Source: Mycobacterium sp. IDR2000157661 (GTDB taxonomy: Bacteria; Actinomycetota; Actinomycetes; Mycobacteriales; Mycobacteriaceae). From it: a stretch of DNA of 64,000 nucleotides. Position 1 is the first letter of the stretch; every line of letters starts with the position of its first letter. Position numbers and translations under genes: made by a program. Below, one piece after another: positions 17,628 to 26,592 of the stretch. Under the pieces are notes generated by a model. That model was not told where the DNA came from, did no database searches, and saw only the letters and a list, made by a program, of their open reading frames with translations. The DNA lies in NCBI RefSeq assembly GCF_022317005.1, contig NZ_CP081006.1, positions 1,798,001-1,862,000 of the forward strand, read 5' to 3'.

Positions 17628-18779
17628 ATGACCGCGCGTAAATGGAGCAGGATGGCCAGGCGCATCGTCGCGTTCGGCGCCATCGCTCTGGTCCTGAGCT
17701 CGTGCTCGTCGTGGAAGGGCATCGCGAACGTGCCGCTGCCCGGGGGTCCGGGCACCGGCGAGGACGCGATGACGATCTACGTTCAGATGCCGGATACGTT
17801 GGCGCTCAACGTCAACAGCCGCGTCCGGGTCGCCGACGTGTACGTCGGCCGGGTGCGCGCGATCGAGCTGAAGAACTGGGTCGCGACATTGACCCTGGAT
17901 CTGGAGCCCGGCCTCAAGCTGCCGGAGAACACGCTGGCGGCTATCGGGCAGACCAGCCTGCTGGGCTCGCAGCACATCGAACTCGAGGAACCGCCCAACC
18001 CGTCGACGCAACCCTTGACCGACGGTGACACGATCCCGCTGCGCAACGCGTCGGCCTTTCCCACCACCGAGCGGGTGCTGGCGAGCATCGCGTCCATCCT
18101 GCAGGGCGGCGGGGTGCAGAACCTCGAGGTCATCCAGACCGAGATCTACAACCTGCTCAACGGCCGGGCGGACCAGGTCCGGGAGTTCCTCAACAAGCTG
18201 GACACGTTCACCGACGAGTTGAACCAGCAGCGCCAGGACATTACCCGCGCCATCGACTCGACCGACCGGCTGCTGTCCATCGTCGCTTCGCGCAACGACA
18301 CGCTGGACCGGGTGCTCACCGAGTTCCCGCCGCTGATCGAGCATTTCGCCGAGACGCGCGACCTGTTCGCCGACGCGGTGGTGGCGCTGGGACGCGTCAG
18401 CGTCGCGGCCGAGAACGCGCTGGCGCCGGCGAGCGACGACCTCAACACCAACCTGCAGAACCTGCAGCGGCCGCTCAAGCAGCTGGGCCGGGCGTCGCCA
18501 TACCTGATCGGCGCGCTCAAGCTGATGCTCACGGCGCCGTTCTCTATTGAGAACGTGCCGAAGGTGATCCGCGGCGACTACCTCAACGCGTCGCTGACGG
18601 TGGACTTGACACTTTCGTCGATCGACAATGCAGTACTGTCGGGCACGGGCCTTTCCGGCATGCTGCGCGCACTGGAGCAGGCGTGGGGCCGCGACCCGGC
18701 GACGATGATCCCGGATGTGCGGTTCGTGCCGAACCCGCACAACGCACCGAACGGGCCGCTCGTGGAGAGGGGTGAGTGA
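17628..18779 (+). CDS. mce1E: Mce1E lipoprotein (LprK), MCE-domain subunit
   Basis: About 383 residues. Unlike its neighbours it has a lipoprotein signal: MTARKWSRMARRIVAFGAIALVLSSC in outline, with lipobox LSSC, so it is anchored by lipid rather than a transmembrane helix. The MCE domain follows (LNVNSRVRVADVYVGRVRA). An RGD triplet occurs late in the protein. ATG 17628 has AGAGG at good spacing; ATG 17604, fused to the mce1D stop as TGATG, would add 8 residues and cannot be excluded. It ends ...PNGPLVERGE, as does its M. tuberculosis counterpart Rv0173. Confidence 0.92.
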   Translation: MTARKWSRMARRIVAFGAIALVLSSCSSWKGIANVPLPGGPGTGEDAMTIYVQMPDTLALNVNSRVRVADVYVGRVRAIELKNWVATLTLDLEPGLKLPENTLAAIGQTSLLGSQHIELEEPPNPSTQPLTDGDTIPLRNASAFPTTERVLASIASILQGGGVQNLEVIQTEIYNLLNGRADQVREFLNKLDTFTDELNQQRQDITRAIDSTDRLLSIVASRNDTLDRVLTEFPPLIEHFAETRDLFADAVVALGRVSVAAENALAPASDDLNTNLQNLQRPLKQLGRASPYLIGALKLMLTAPFSIENVPKVIRGDYLNASLTVDLTLSSIDNAVLSGTGLSGMLRALEQAWGRDPATMIPDVRFVPNPHNAPNGPLVERGE

Positions 18780-18782
18780 GCA

Positions 18783-20351
18783 GTGCTGACCAGGTTCATC
18801 AAGATCCAGCTGGTGCTGTTCACCATCCTGACTATCGTCGCGCTCGTGGTATTGGGCTGGTACTATCTGCGCATCCCCAGCCTGGTCGGCATCGGGCAGT
18901 ACGAGCTCAAGGCGCAGCTGCCCCGCTCGGGCGGCCTGTACGCAACGGCCAACGTGACCTATCGCGGCACCCAAATCGGCAAGGTGACGGCGGTGGAGCC
19001 CACCGAGCGGGGCGCGTTGGCGACGATGAGCATCGACGAACGGTACAGGATCCCGGCGGATGCAAGCGCCAACGTGCACTCGGTGTCGGCGATCGGCGAG
19101 CAGTATCTGGACCTGGTGTCGACCGGTGATCCCAACGAGTACCTGGAACCGGGTACGACGATCACCGACAGCACCGTGCCCAGCGAGGTGGGACCGGCCC
19201 TGGACGCGGCCAACAATGCCCTGGCAGAGCTGCCGCAGGAGAAGATCGACGTCCTGCTGACGGAGACGTCGCAGGCGGTCGGCGGGCTGGGCCCGGCGCT
19301 GCAGCGGCTCGTCGAGTCGACGACGACCCTCGCCCAGGGCTTCCAGGAGAACCTCCCGCAGGTCAACGACCTCATCGAGAACGCGGGACCGCTCCTGCAG
19401 AGCCAGGTCGACTCCGGCGACAACATCGCGCAGTGGTCGCGCAACCTGAACGTGATCGCCGCCCAGGCAGCCGAGCAGGACGCGGCGCTGCGCAGCGGCC
19501 TGCAGCAGGCGGCGCCGACGCTGGACCAGGTGAACTCCGTGTTCAGCGGGGTGCGCGAAGCGCTGCCGCAGACGCTGGCCAACGTGGCGATCGTGGCCGA
19601 CATGCTCAAGCGCTACAACAAGGGCCTCGAGCAGTCGCTAGTTCTCTTGCCGCAGGGCGCGGCGGTGGCGCAGGCGGGCACGTTGTTCGAGGGCTACGGC
19701 CAGTTGCCGCTCGCGATAGGTGCGATCAACCAGCCGCCGCCGTGTCTGACAGGTTTCCTGCCCGCCTCGGAGTGGCGCTCACCGGCCGACACCAGCATGG
19801 CGGAGCTGCCCCGCGGGACCTACTGCAAGATCCCGAAGGATTATCAGGGCAACGTGGTGCGCGGCGCGCGCAACTATCCGTGCGCCGACGTGCCGGGCAA
19901 GCGGGCGGCGACCCCGCGGGAATGCCGCAGCCCCGAGCCGTACGTGCCGCTGGGCACCAACCCGTGGTACGGCGACCCCAACCAGGTGTTGTCGTGCCCG
20001 GCCCCGGCGGCGCGTTGCGACCAGGGGGTGAACCCCGGCCGGGGCGTGATGCAGGCCCCGTCGGTGAACAACGGCAATAACCCGGCACCCGCCGACGAGT
20101 TGCCGCCGCCCAACTCGTCGGCGCCGATCAGCGACCCGCTGAGCCCCCCCGGCGAGGGCTCGGTGCGCTGCAGCGGGCAGCAACCCAATCCGTGCATCTA
20201 CACTCCGGCACCGGGGCCTCCCGGCTCCACGGCGGTGTACAGCCCACAGAGCGGCCAGGTGGTCGGACCCGACGGCGTCAGGTACAACGTCAGCAACTCG
20301 ATCAACACAGGAGACGACGGATGGAAGGAGATGCTGGCACCAGCCGGCTGA
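18783..20351 (+). CDS. mce1F: Mce1F, MCE-domain protein
   Basis: A 522-residue MCE protein starting at GTG three bases after the mce1E stop. The anchor is at residues 8-30 (IQLVLFTILTIVALVVLGWYY), the MCE domain follows (LYATANVTYRGTQIGKVTA), then helices to about residue 310 and a long Pro/Cys-containing C-terminal region with at least nine cysteines. It completes the six Mce1 subunits. Its last codons overlap the mam1A start, continuing the transcript. Confidence 0.93.
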   Translation: MLTRFIKIQLVLFTILTIVALVVLGWYYLRIPSLVGIGQYELKAQLPRSGGLYATANVTYRGTQIGKVTAVEPTERGALATMSIDERYRIPADASANVHSVSAIGEQYLDLVSTGDPNEYLEPGTTITDSTVPSEVGPALDAANNALAELPQEKIDVLLTETSQAVGGLGPALQRLVESTTTLAQGFQENLPQVNDLIENAGPLLQSQVDSGDNIAQWSRNLNVIAAQAAEQDAALRSGLQQAAPTLDQVNSVFSGVREALPQTLANVAIVADMLKRYNKGLEQSLVLLPQGAAVAQAGTLFEGYGQLPLAIGAINQPPPCLTGFLPASEWRSPADTSMAELPRGTYCKIPKDYQGNVVRGARNYPCADVPGKRAATPRECRSPEPYVPLGTNPWYGDPNQVLSCPAPAARCDQGVNPGRGVMQAPSVNNGNNPAPADELPPPNSSAPISDPLSPPGEGSVRCSGQQPNPCIYTPAPGPPGSTAVYSPQSGQVVGPDGVRYNVSNSINTGDDGWKEMLAPAG

Positions 20352-20947
20352 ACCCCACCCCCGATGCTGATGAGACGTCTGAAGAGTCGTTAGCAGTATC
20401 TTCACCCGAATACCCCGAGCCAGACGACGCAGGAACTGTGCGACGCCCCTCGCGGATCGGCCGCGGCCTGGCCGTGGTCGTGTGCGCAACGCTGGTGCTG
20501 TTGGCCCTCGGCGGTGGCCTCGGCGGCTACCTGCTGACCAAGGCCAACCGGCAGGCCGAGGCTTCGGCGCGCTCGGAGGCGGCGGCACTGCAGGCCGCCA
20601 AGGACTGTGTGGCGGCCACGCATGCTCCCGACGTCGCAGCGATGACCGAGGCGCAGTCCAAGATCTTCCAGTGCTCGACGGGTGAGTTCGCGGTGCAGGC
20701 CTCCCTCTACAGCGGGGTGCTGGTGGACGCCTACCAGGCCGCCGACGTCCGAGTCCAGGTGTCCGACATGCGGGCGGCGGTGGAGAAGCACAACGCCGAC
20801 GGGTCGTTCGACGTGCTGGTCGCCGTGCGGGTGAAGGTCACCAACTCCGACACCGCGGACCAGGAGCAGGGTTACCGGTTGCGGGTGCAGATGGCGCCCG
20901 ACGAGGGCAAGTACAAGGTCGCCAAGCTCGATCAGGTCACCTCGTGA
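20321..20947 (+). CDS. mam1A: Mce-associated membrane protein Mam1A
   Basis: A 208-residue protein of the Mce-associated family (Rv0175-like). A charged N-terminus of about 45 residues precedes one membrane helix (AVVVCATLVLLALGGGLGGYLL) and an extracytoplasmic alpha+beta domain with a cysteine pair (KDCVAAT, FQCSTGE). The ATG 20321 is preceded by AGGAG 7 bases upstream and lies within the 3' end of mce1F. Such proteins stabilise Mce complexes, known from related orphaned Mam proteins. Confidence 0.88.
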   Translation: MEGDAGTSRLNPTPDADETSEESLAVSSPEYPEPDDAGTVRRPSRIGRGLAVVVCATLVLLALGGGLGGYLLTKANRQAEASARSEAAALQAAKDCVAATHAPDVAAMTEAQSKIFQCSTGEFAVQASLYSGVLVDAYQAADVRVQVSDMRAAVEKHNADGSFDVLVAVRVKVTNSDTADQEQGYRLRVQMAPDEGKYKVAKLDQVTS

Positions 20948-21918
20948 CCGCGGTACTGGACAGCACGACCGACACGACGGTGCCCGAGGCGGTCACCGCC
21001 GACCCGGTCGCACCCTGGGTGGCGCGCGTCGGCGCTTTCGCGATCGACGTCGGCACCGGCGTCGCCGTCGTCGCGACGATGGCGGTGGTGGCGCTCACCG
21101 CACCGCAGGGCAGTTCGCTGTGGTGGGTGTGCACGGTGACCGCCGCCCTGGCGGTGCTGGCGATGGCCGTCAACCGTTGGGTCCTGCCGGCGGTCAAGGG
21201 CTTCAGCCTGGGCCGGGCGGTGTTCGGGATCGCGGTCAGATCCGGCGACGGCGCCCCCGTCGGAATGTGGCGGCTGCTCGGGCGCGACGCGGCACACCTG
21301 CTGGACACCGCGGCGCTGTTCCTCGGCTGGCTGTGGCCGCTGTGGGACCGGCGCCGCCGCACCTTCGCCGACCTGCTGTTGCGTACGGAGGTTCGGCCGG
21401 TGCCACCGCCCGCCCGAGATGTGCGCCGCTGGACCGCCATCGCGCTGGTGGTGGCGACGCTGTTGTGCATGGTGGCGGTCGCACTGAGCTACGCGGTGGT
21501 GTACCGCCATGAGCGCGCCGTCGACGACACCCGCCGCCAGATCGCCGAGCAGGGCCCGCGCATCGTCGAACAGATGCTGAGCTATCAGGATCAGACACTG
21601 CAGCAGGACTTCTCGAATGCGCAGTCGCTGACCACCGAGGCATACCGTCCGCAGCTGATCGCCCAGCAACAGGCCGTGCAGCAGTCCGGAGTCGTGTCCA
21701 ACGAGTACTTCGCGGTGAGCAGCGCGGTGCTGTCGGCGACCCCGGACACGGCCTCGATGCTGATGGCGATGCAAGGTCAGCGCGGTGCCGATGCCAAGGA
21801 TCTGAAGTTCATCACCGCCACGGTGCGGGTGGACTTCGAGCAGGCGCCGGACGGCAAGTGGTTGGTGAGCAACCTCAACGTGCTGAAGAAGCCCATGATG
21901 AATGCGCAGGGACAGTGA
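20944..21918 (+). CDS. mam1B: Mce-associated RDD-domain membrane protein Mam1B
   Basis: A 324-residue protein with an RDD domain in its first half: membrane segments around residues 29-50 and 55-78 and the KGFSLGRAVFGIAVRSGDG motif, followed by RRRRTFADLLLRTEVRP. A third membrane helix (WTAIALVVATLLCMVAVALSY) leads to an extracytoplasmic Mam-type domain. Its GTG start overlaps the mam1A stop. Length agrees with Rv0176. It is probably a structural partner of the Mce1 complex; no enzymatic motif is visible. Confidence 0.88.
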   Translation: MTAVLDSTTDTTVPEAVTADPVAPWVARVGAFAIDVGTGVAVVATMAVVALTAPQGSSLWWVCTVTAALAVLAMAVNRWVLPAVKGFSLGRAVFGIAVRSGDGAPVGMWRLLGRDAAHLLDTAALFLGWLWPLWDRRRRTFADLLLRTEVRPVPPPARDVRRWTAIALVVATLLCMVAVALSYAVVYRHERAVDDTRRQIAEQGPRIVEQMLSYQDQTLQQDFSNAQSLTTEAYRPQLIAQQQAVQQSGVVSNEYFAVSSAVLSATPDTASMLMAMQGQRGADAKDLKFITATVRVDFEQAPDGKWLVSNLNVLKKPMMNAQGQ

Positions 21919-22466
21919 GCCCCCGGCGCAGGGTCGCGGCCGACGAGCCGGACTTCTTCGAGAACCGGCCGAAGCCGCCTCGCCGCTGGGGGCTGCCGAT
22001 CGTCGCCACGGTGGCATCGGTGTTGATGGCGGCTGCGATCACCGTCGGCAGCCTGATACTCGTCAGCCACCAGCGTGACCGCAGTGAACAGATCAGGGAC
22101 GCCGCCGCGATCGGTTATGTCAGCGAGTTCATGATCACCTACACGACGTTGGACCCGTTCAACGCCAACGCCTATGTGGACCGGATCCAGGCCAAGGGCA
22201 CCGGCGAGTTCGCCGAGATGTTCAAGCAGAAGGAGCCCGAGATCCTGATCCAGGTCGCCCGCGCGGAGCCGACGACCGGCGAGGTGGTGGCCGCCGGGGT
22301 GCAGCGATGGAACGACAACGGCAGCGCCGACATCCTCGTCGCGACCAAGGTGACCAGCAAGTCGCCCGACGGAAAGACCACCGTGGAAAGCGGAAACCGT
22401 TGGGTCGCAACGGCAACCATGGAAGGACAGCAGTGGAAGATCAGCCAGCTGATTCAGGTGATCTGA
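21915..22466 (+). CDS. mam1C: Mce-associated membrane protein Mam1C
   Basis: A 183-residue protein with a short basic N-terminus, one membrane helix (LPIVATVASVLMAAAITVGSLIL) and an extracytoplasmic domain ending QWKISQLIQVI. GTG 21915 overlaps the mam1B stop by 4 bases. Length matches Rv0177. Its 3' end overlaps mam1D by 34 bases, an unusually long overlap for this operon. Confidence 0.88.
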   Translation: MSPRRRVAADEPDFFENRPKPPRRWGLPIVATVASVLMAAAITVGSLILVSHQRDRSEQIRDAAAIGYVSEFMITYTTLDPFNANAYVDRIQAKGTGEFAEMFKQKEPEILIQVARAEPTTGEVVAAGVQRWNDNGSADILVATKVTSKSPDGKTTVESGNRWVATATMEGQQWKISQLIQVI

Positions 22467-23362
22467 CCACCGAGACATCCGATGCGGCCGCACCCACGGT
22501 CACGGATGTGCACCCGACGACGACCGAGGAGCCGGCTGCGGCCCCGCAGCAGCGTCGTCGGAGATTCTCGTTGCGTCGCAGGGCGAAGGCCGGCGAGCCC
22601 GCGGCCGAGGCGGCGACCGACTCGTCTTCCGAGGAAGCTGCCGGGGACACGGTGGCGGTCGAGGAGCCGAAGCCGGCGCCGAAGGTGCCCGTCGGCAAGG
22701 CTGCGCGAACCAAGGTCGATGCCACCGAAGAAGCCGAACCGCCGACCGAAGAACCCGAGCCGTCGGCCGGAGCGCCCGACGACCCGGCCGAGGCGCCCGA
22801 GCCCGAGGAACAGCCGCTACAGGAGGTGACTTTCGTCCCGCACCGGCCGGCCTCCAAGCGCTTGCTCGTCACGACCGCTGCGGCGGGTGTCCTGTTCGTC
22901 GGCGCCGCCGCATTCGCCGGGGCGACCCTGCAGCCGTACCTCGCCGAGCGTGCGGAGGTCGACATCAAACTCGACGTGGCACGCACGGCCGCAAGCGCCA
23001 TCTCGACGCTGTGGACGTACACGCCCGACAACATGGAAAGCCTGCCGGAACGGTCGGCCGGCTTCCTCGGCGGTGACTTCGCCTACGAGTACAGCAAGTA
23101 CATCGACGCGATCGTCGCGCCGAACAAGCAGGCTCAGGTCACCAACACGACGGACGTGCTCGGCGCGGCGGTGGAGACACTGACGCCATCGGAAGCCACC
23201 GCGATCGTGTACACCAACTCGGTGGCCACCAGCCCGATGACCAAGAACATCCCGTCGCTGCGGTACCTGTCCTACCGGTTGACCATGGAGCGCCAGGATG
23301 CGAAGTGGTTGATCACCAAGATGTCGACCGTCACCTCGTTGGACCTGACGCCGCAGCTGTAG
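22433..23362 (+). CDS. mam1D: Mce-associated membrane protein Mam1D with long low-complexity head
   Basis: About 309 residues. The first ~135 residues are rich in Ala, Glu, Pro and Thr with one very basic patch (RRRRFSLRRRAK), then a membrane helix (LLVTTAAAGVLFVGAAAFAG) and a Mam-type extracytoplasmic domain ending TSLDLTPQL. The corresponding M. tuberculosis protein Rv0178 is shorter as I recall, the difference lying in the low-complexity head. GTG 22433 was chosen inside mam1C because it keeps continuous acidic sequence. Last gene of the mce1 operon. Confidence 0.82.
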   Translation: MEDQPADSGDLTTETSDAAAPTVTDVHPTTTEEPAAAPQQRRRRFSLRRRAKAGEPAAEAATDSSSEEAAGDTVAVEEPKPAPKVPVGKAARTKVDATEEAEPPTEEPEPSAGAPDDPAEAPEPEEQPLQEVTFVPHRPASKRLLVTTAAAGVLFVGAAAFAGATLQPYLAERAEVDIKLDVARTAASAISTLWTYTPDNMESLPERSAGFLGGDFAYEYSKYIDAIVAPNKQAQVTNTTDVLGAAVETLTPSEATAIVYTNSVATSPMTKNIPSLRYLSYRLTMERQDAKWLITKMSTVTSLDLTPQL

Positions 23363-23415
23363 GCGACCGCCGGCAGTGCAGTGCTGTTCTGGTTCGGCGG
23401 CGGGCGGGGCAGGAC

Positions 23416-23421
23416 TAATCT
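23416..23421 (+). promoter_or_regulatory. -10 box TAATCT of the SDR gene (leaderless)
   Basis: TAATCT lies 6 bases before ATG 23428. It marks a new transcription unit after the mce1 operon. Confidence 0.55.
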
Positions 23422-23427
23422 GCCGGT

Positions 23428-24258
23428 ATGCCGTCAGTTCTTGTCACCGGGGCGTCGCGAGGTATCGGTAGGGCGATCGTCGAACATCTCGCGTCGCGCG
23501 GATGGGACGTCGTCGCGGGCGTGCGCACCGAGCAGGATGCCCAGGCGGTCACCGCACTGGACCCCGACCGCATCTCGGCGGTGCTGCTCGACGTCACCGA
23601 CGCCGACCACATCGCCGAACTGCCGTCGGCGTTGCCCGCCCGCCTGGACGCGGTGGTCAACAACGCCGGCGTGGTGGTCGGCGGACCGATGGAGACGGTG
23701 ACTCCGGACCAGTGGCGAAAGCAGTTGGAGATCAACGTGGTCGGACAACTCGCGGTGACCCAGGCGGTGCTGCCGCGGCTACGCGAGTCGCGCGGCCGCG
23801 TGGTGTTCATCTCGAGTGTCAACGGGCGGCTGTCGATGCCGCTCATCGGCGCCTATGCGGCGAGCAAGTTCGCGCTGGAGGCGGCCGCCGACGCGCTGCG
23901 CATGGAGTTGCGGCCGTGGCGGATCCCGGTCGTCATCATCGAGCCCGCACAGACCGACACCGACATGTGGCGCACCGCAGACACCATGGTCGACGAGCTG
24001 GCGGGCGCGATGCGGACCGAACACCGCCAGCTCTACGCCAAACACATCGCGGGCTGGCGGAAGATGGTGCCGGTGTCGCAGCGCCTGGCGGTACCGACGG
24101 CGAAGGTCTGCGCGGTCGTCGAGCAGGCGCTGACCGCGCGCCGGCCCCGCGCCCGCTACGTCGTCGGCCTCGGTCCGCGACTGCAGGCCGCGCTGATGAC
24201 CAACATGCCGACCGGGCTGCGCGACACGGTGCTGCGCAAGGTGTCCGGCCAGCCGTAG
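23428..24258 (+). CDS. Short-chain dehydrogenase/reductase
   Basis: A 276-residue SDR: TGASRGIG at residues 7-14, NNAG at 78-81, catalytic Ser130, and YAASK with Tyr143 and Lys147. The C-terminal part after residue 200 is longer than a minimal SDR and resembles the retinol-dehydrogenase-like group (RARYVVGLGPRLQAALMTNMP). The stop codon is directly followed by the ATG of the next gene, so the two are cotranscribed. Substrate unknown. Confidence 0.85.
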   Translation: MPSVLVTGASRGIGRAIVEHLASRGWDVVAGVRTEQDAQAVTALDPDRISAVLLDVTDADHIAELPSALPARLDAVVNNAGVVVGGPMETVTPDQWRKQLEINVVGQLAVTQAVLPRLRESRGRVVFISSVNGRLSMPLIGAYAASKFALEAAADALRMELRPWRIPVVIIEPAQTDTDMWRTADTMVDELAGAMRTEHRQLYAKHIAGWRKMVPVSQRLAVPTAKVCAVVEQALTARRPRARYVVGLGPRLQAALMTNMPTGLRDTVLRKVSGQP

Positions 24259-25026
24259 ATGCCGCCGTTCGTCAAGCGTGACGCGGGCGCGCCCGCCGGG
24301 TTCTTCGCCTGCGAAGCCGCAGGGCTGCAATGGCTTTCGGCCGCGCCGGGCGGTGTGCCCTGTGCGACCGTGTTGGCGGTCGATGACACCGGGCTCACCC
24401 TCGAACGGCTGACGAGCGCCACCCCGACCCGGGCCGCTGCACAGGACTTCGGCCGTCGGTTGGCCCGGACCCACGATGCGGGCGCGGGCGCGTTCGGCGC
24501 CGCACCCGACGGCTGGAGCGGGCCGGGCTTCTTCGGCCCGCTGCACCAGCCGCTGCCGATGTCGCTCACCGGTCATGACCGGTGGGGTGCGTTCTACGCT
24601 CGCGAACGGTTGGCGCCGATGGCCGCACTGGCGGCCGGCAGGCTCGACGCACCCACCCGCGCGGCTGTCACAGCCGTGATCGACAGGTGTGAATCCGGTG
24701 ACTTCGACGACGACGACCCGCCCGCACGCCTGCACGGCGACCTGTGGAGCGGCAACGTCATGTGGACACGCGCAGGGGCGGTGCTCATCGACCCCGCCGC
24801 ACACGGCGGCCACCGGGAGACCGACCTGGCGATGCTCGCGCTGTTCGGCTGCCCGCACCTGGACACAGTGCTGGGCGGCTACCAGCAGCGACGCCCGCTA
24901 CGCGACGGGTGGCAGGCGCGGGTCGGCCTGTACCAGCTGTATCCGCTGCTGGCGCACGTCGTGCTGTTCGGCGGTGGTTACGCTGGGCAAACGGCCGCCG
25001 CCGCGCGAGCCGCCGTCGCGGCGTGA
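24259..25026 (+). CDS. Fructosamine kinase-family phosphotransferase
   Basis: A 255-residue protein of the APH/fructosamine-3-kinase fold. The catalytic loop HGDLWSGN and the metal-binding segment LIDPAAHGGHRETDLAML are both intact. Bacterial members phosphorylate ketoamines formed by protein glycation or free sugar amines, as a repair or salvage step. The N-terminal P-loop-like region is short. It starts immediately after the stop of the SDR gene and has no ribosome-binding site of its own that I can see, so it depends on the upstream gene. Confidence 0.85.
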   Translation: MPPFVKRDAGAPAGFFACEAAGLQWLSAAPGGVPCATVLAVDDTGLTLERLTSATPTRAAAQDFGRRLARTHDAGAGAFGAAPDGWSGPGFFGPLHQPLPMSLTGHDRWGAFYARERLAPMAALAAGRLDAPTRAAVTAVIDRCESGDFDDDDPPARLHGDLWSGNVMWTRAGAVLIDPAAHGGHRETDLAMLALFGCPHLDTVLGGYQQRRPLRDGWQARVGLYQLYPLLAHVVLFGGGYAGQTAAAARAAVAA

Positions 25027-25050
25027 ACCCCCACAGGCAGGCGCGACGGC

Positions 25051-26133
25051 TCAGTTGAATGCCAGCCAGCTCGGCAACGCGCGCTCTCGCGAGTCGCACA
25101 ACACCTGACGGGTGTCGCAGGATCCGCGCGGCACGCCCGCGCCCGTCCACATGCCACCGGTGTCGCGGCGCAGCACGATGGCCGACGACCCGCCGCCGTC
25201 GAGCAGCACCGCGGCGTCGCTGCCAAGGCCGCGGAACAGGTCCTGCACCTGGTCGGGCGTGTAGCTGCCGCCCTGGAACACGTACATCTCGTCCTTGTCC
25301 TTGGCGTACGCGAGGGCCGTGCGCGCGGCGCTGGGACCACCGTCGTTGAGCTGACCGGTGTCGCCGGGAGCCAGCAGGCCGATGCCTGCGACCGCGACGA
25401 ACCGAGTGCCCTCGTCGACAAGACGTTCCACCACGGGGGATGCCGCGTCGTAGTCGTCGGGGCCGGCAGGCGGCACCACATAGGGCGCACCGCCGACCGG
25501 CAGGATCATCGTCGACAACGCCTTCCAGTGTTCGTTGCCCCCGGACAGACCCTGCTTACCGGCATACGCGACCCTGCCAGTGACTGCGGCGTTGGCCCGG
25601 CCCTGCCCGTGTGTGTTGTCGACATATGCGCCGAGCGGCGAACTGCAGCCCGTCGTCTTCCAGGATCCGCCCCGCTGGCCGCGCACGTCGAAGAAGTTGG
25701 CGTTGATCGCGATCGTCGGCTGACCGAGTGCCTGCCAGGCCTGCAGCGGGGTGAAGATCTCCGAGGCCTGCAACAGACCCTCGCCGGTGCGGGCCCGGGG
25801 GTCACGCTCGCAGCGCGCCTGAAAACCGTTGTGAGAGTCGACAAGCAGCCGCGGTGCGAGCCGGGTGGAGGCGGACTTGATGATCATCAGGTGTCCGCCG
25901 CTGGTCATCTCGTACCAGTTGCCGCCCGCGTTGAGCATCGGCGCGGGATGGCCGCCGCCGAAGTTGTACACGAGGTAGGACCCGCGGGTGGTGGCGATCG
26001 CGTTGGCGAGCAACTCGCGTGCGTTCGCGGCGTGCCCGGTCGGCGCGCCCGCGGTGAACGACATCGCCGCGCACATCAGCAGCACCGCGGCGGATGCCGC
26101 GATTCTGCGGGTGATTGCGGTGGTCGTCAACAC
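25051..26133 (-). CDS. Secreted phosphodiester glycosidase-family (NAGPA-like) protein
   Basis: A 360-residue exported protein. A cleavable signal peptide covers about residues 1-38 (ITRRIAASAAVLLMCAAMSF then AGAPTGHA). The mature part has the NAGPA/DUF2233 features AINANFFD, LNDGGPSAARTALAY and VLLDGGGSSAIVL, in which the DGG segments form the catalytic site of N-acetylglucosamine-1-phosphodiester alpha-N-acetylglucosaminidases. The GTG 26133 is preceded by AAGGGG. An envelope sugar-phosphate substrate is inferred only. It is convergent with the fructosamine-kinase gene and divergent from the GlsB-type gene. Confidence 0.8.
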   Translation of the reverse strand: MLTTTAITRRIAASAAVLLMCAAMSFTAGAPTGHAANARELLANAIATTRGSYLVYNFGGGHPAPMLNAGGNWYEMTSGGHLMIIKSASTRLAPRLLVDSHNGFQARCERDPRARTGEGLLQASEIFTPLQAWQALGQPTIAINANFFDVRGQRGGSWKTTGCSSPLGAYVDNTHGQGRANAAVTGRVAYAGKQGLSGGNEHWKALSTMILPVGGAPYVVPPAGPDDYDAASPVVERLVDEGTRFVAVAGIGLLAPGDTGQLNDGGPSAARTALAYAKDKDEMYVFQGGSYTPDQVQDLFRGLGSDAAVLLDGGGSSAIVLRRDTGGMWTGAGVPRGSCDTRQVLCDSRERALPSWLAFN

Positions 26134-26298
26134 GGTCGCCCCTTCGCGCAGCAGCGGGATCAACACAACACTAACCACAGCAAACGCACTGTCAACTTGC
26201 GTCACAGCCGTATCACAATCCGGCGTCGGGTCGGATGCTGAGTGGAATTCCCATCGATGGGTACTAGGCGTGCGACGGTCTACACACAGGGAGCAGAA

Positions 26299-26592
26299 AT
26301 GATCGGAACCATCCTCAGTGCCCTCGTCGTCGGTTTGATCGTGGGCGCGCTCGCGCGGCTCATCATGCCCGGCAAGCAGAACATCGGCGTGATCATGACG
26401 ATCGTGCTGGGTGCGCTCGGATCCTTTGTCGGCACCTGGCTGACCTACCAGCTCGGTTACTCCAACTCCAACGGCGGGTTCGAGATCATCCCGTTCCTGG
26501 TGGGCATCATCGTCGCGATCGTGCTCATCGCGGTCTACATCGGGATCACGGGTCGTCGCAGCAGCCGCGCACCGGGGAGTAACGTCCGCTAG
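26299..26592 (+). CDS. GlsB/YeaQ/YmgE-family small membrane protein
   Basis: A 97-residue protein with three membrane helices (about 2-20, 30-50, 63-85), characteristic of the transglycosylase-associated family. IMPGKQNIG after the first helix is the family hallmark. Members are stress-induced in many bacteria; the precise role is unknown. GGGAG precedes ATG 26299. The last codons overlap the stop of the convergent gene by 4 bases. The 165-base gap upstream (26134-26298) contains the divergent promoters but no certain -10 box. Confidence 0.82.
   Translation: MIGTILSALVVGLIVGALARLIMPGKQNIGVIMTIVLGALGSFVGTWLTYQLGYSNSNGGFEIIPFLVGIIVAIVLIAVYIGITGRRSSRAPGSNVR

Noticed and set aside
26239..26264. 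GGGTAC upstream of the GlsB-type gene as a SigF -10 element
   Set aside because: No GTT-type -35 element stands 15 to 17 bases upstream.
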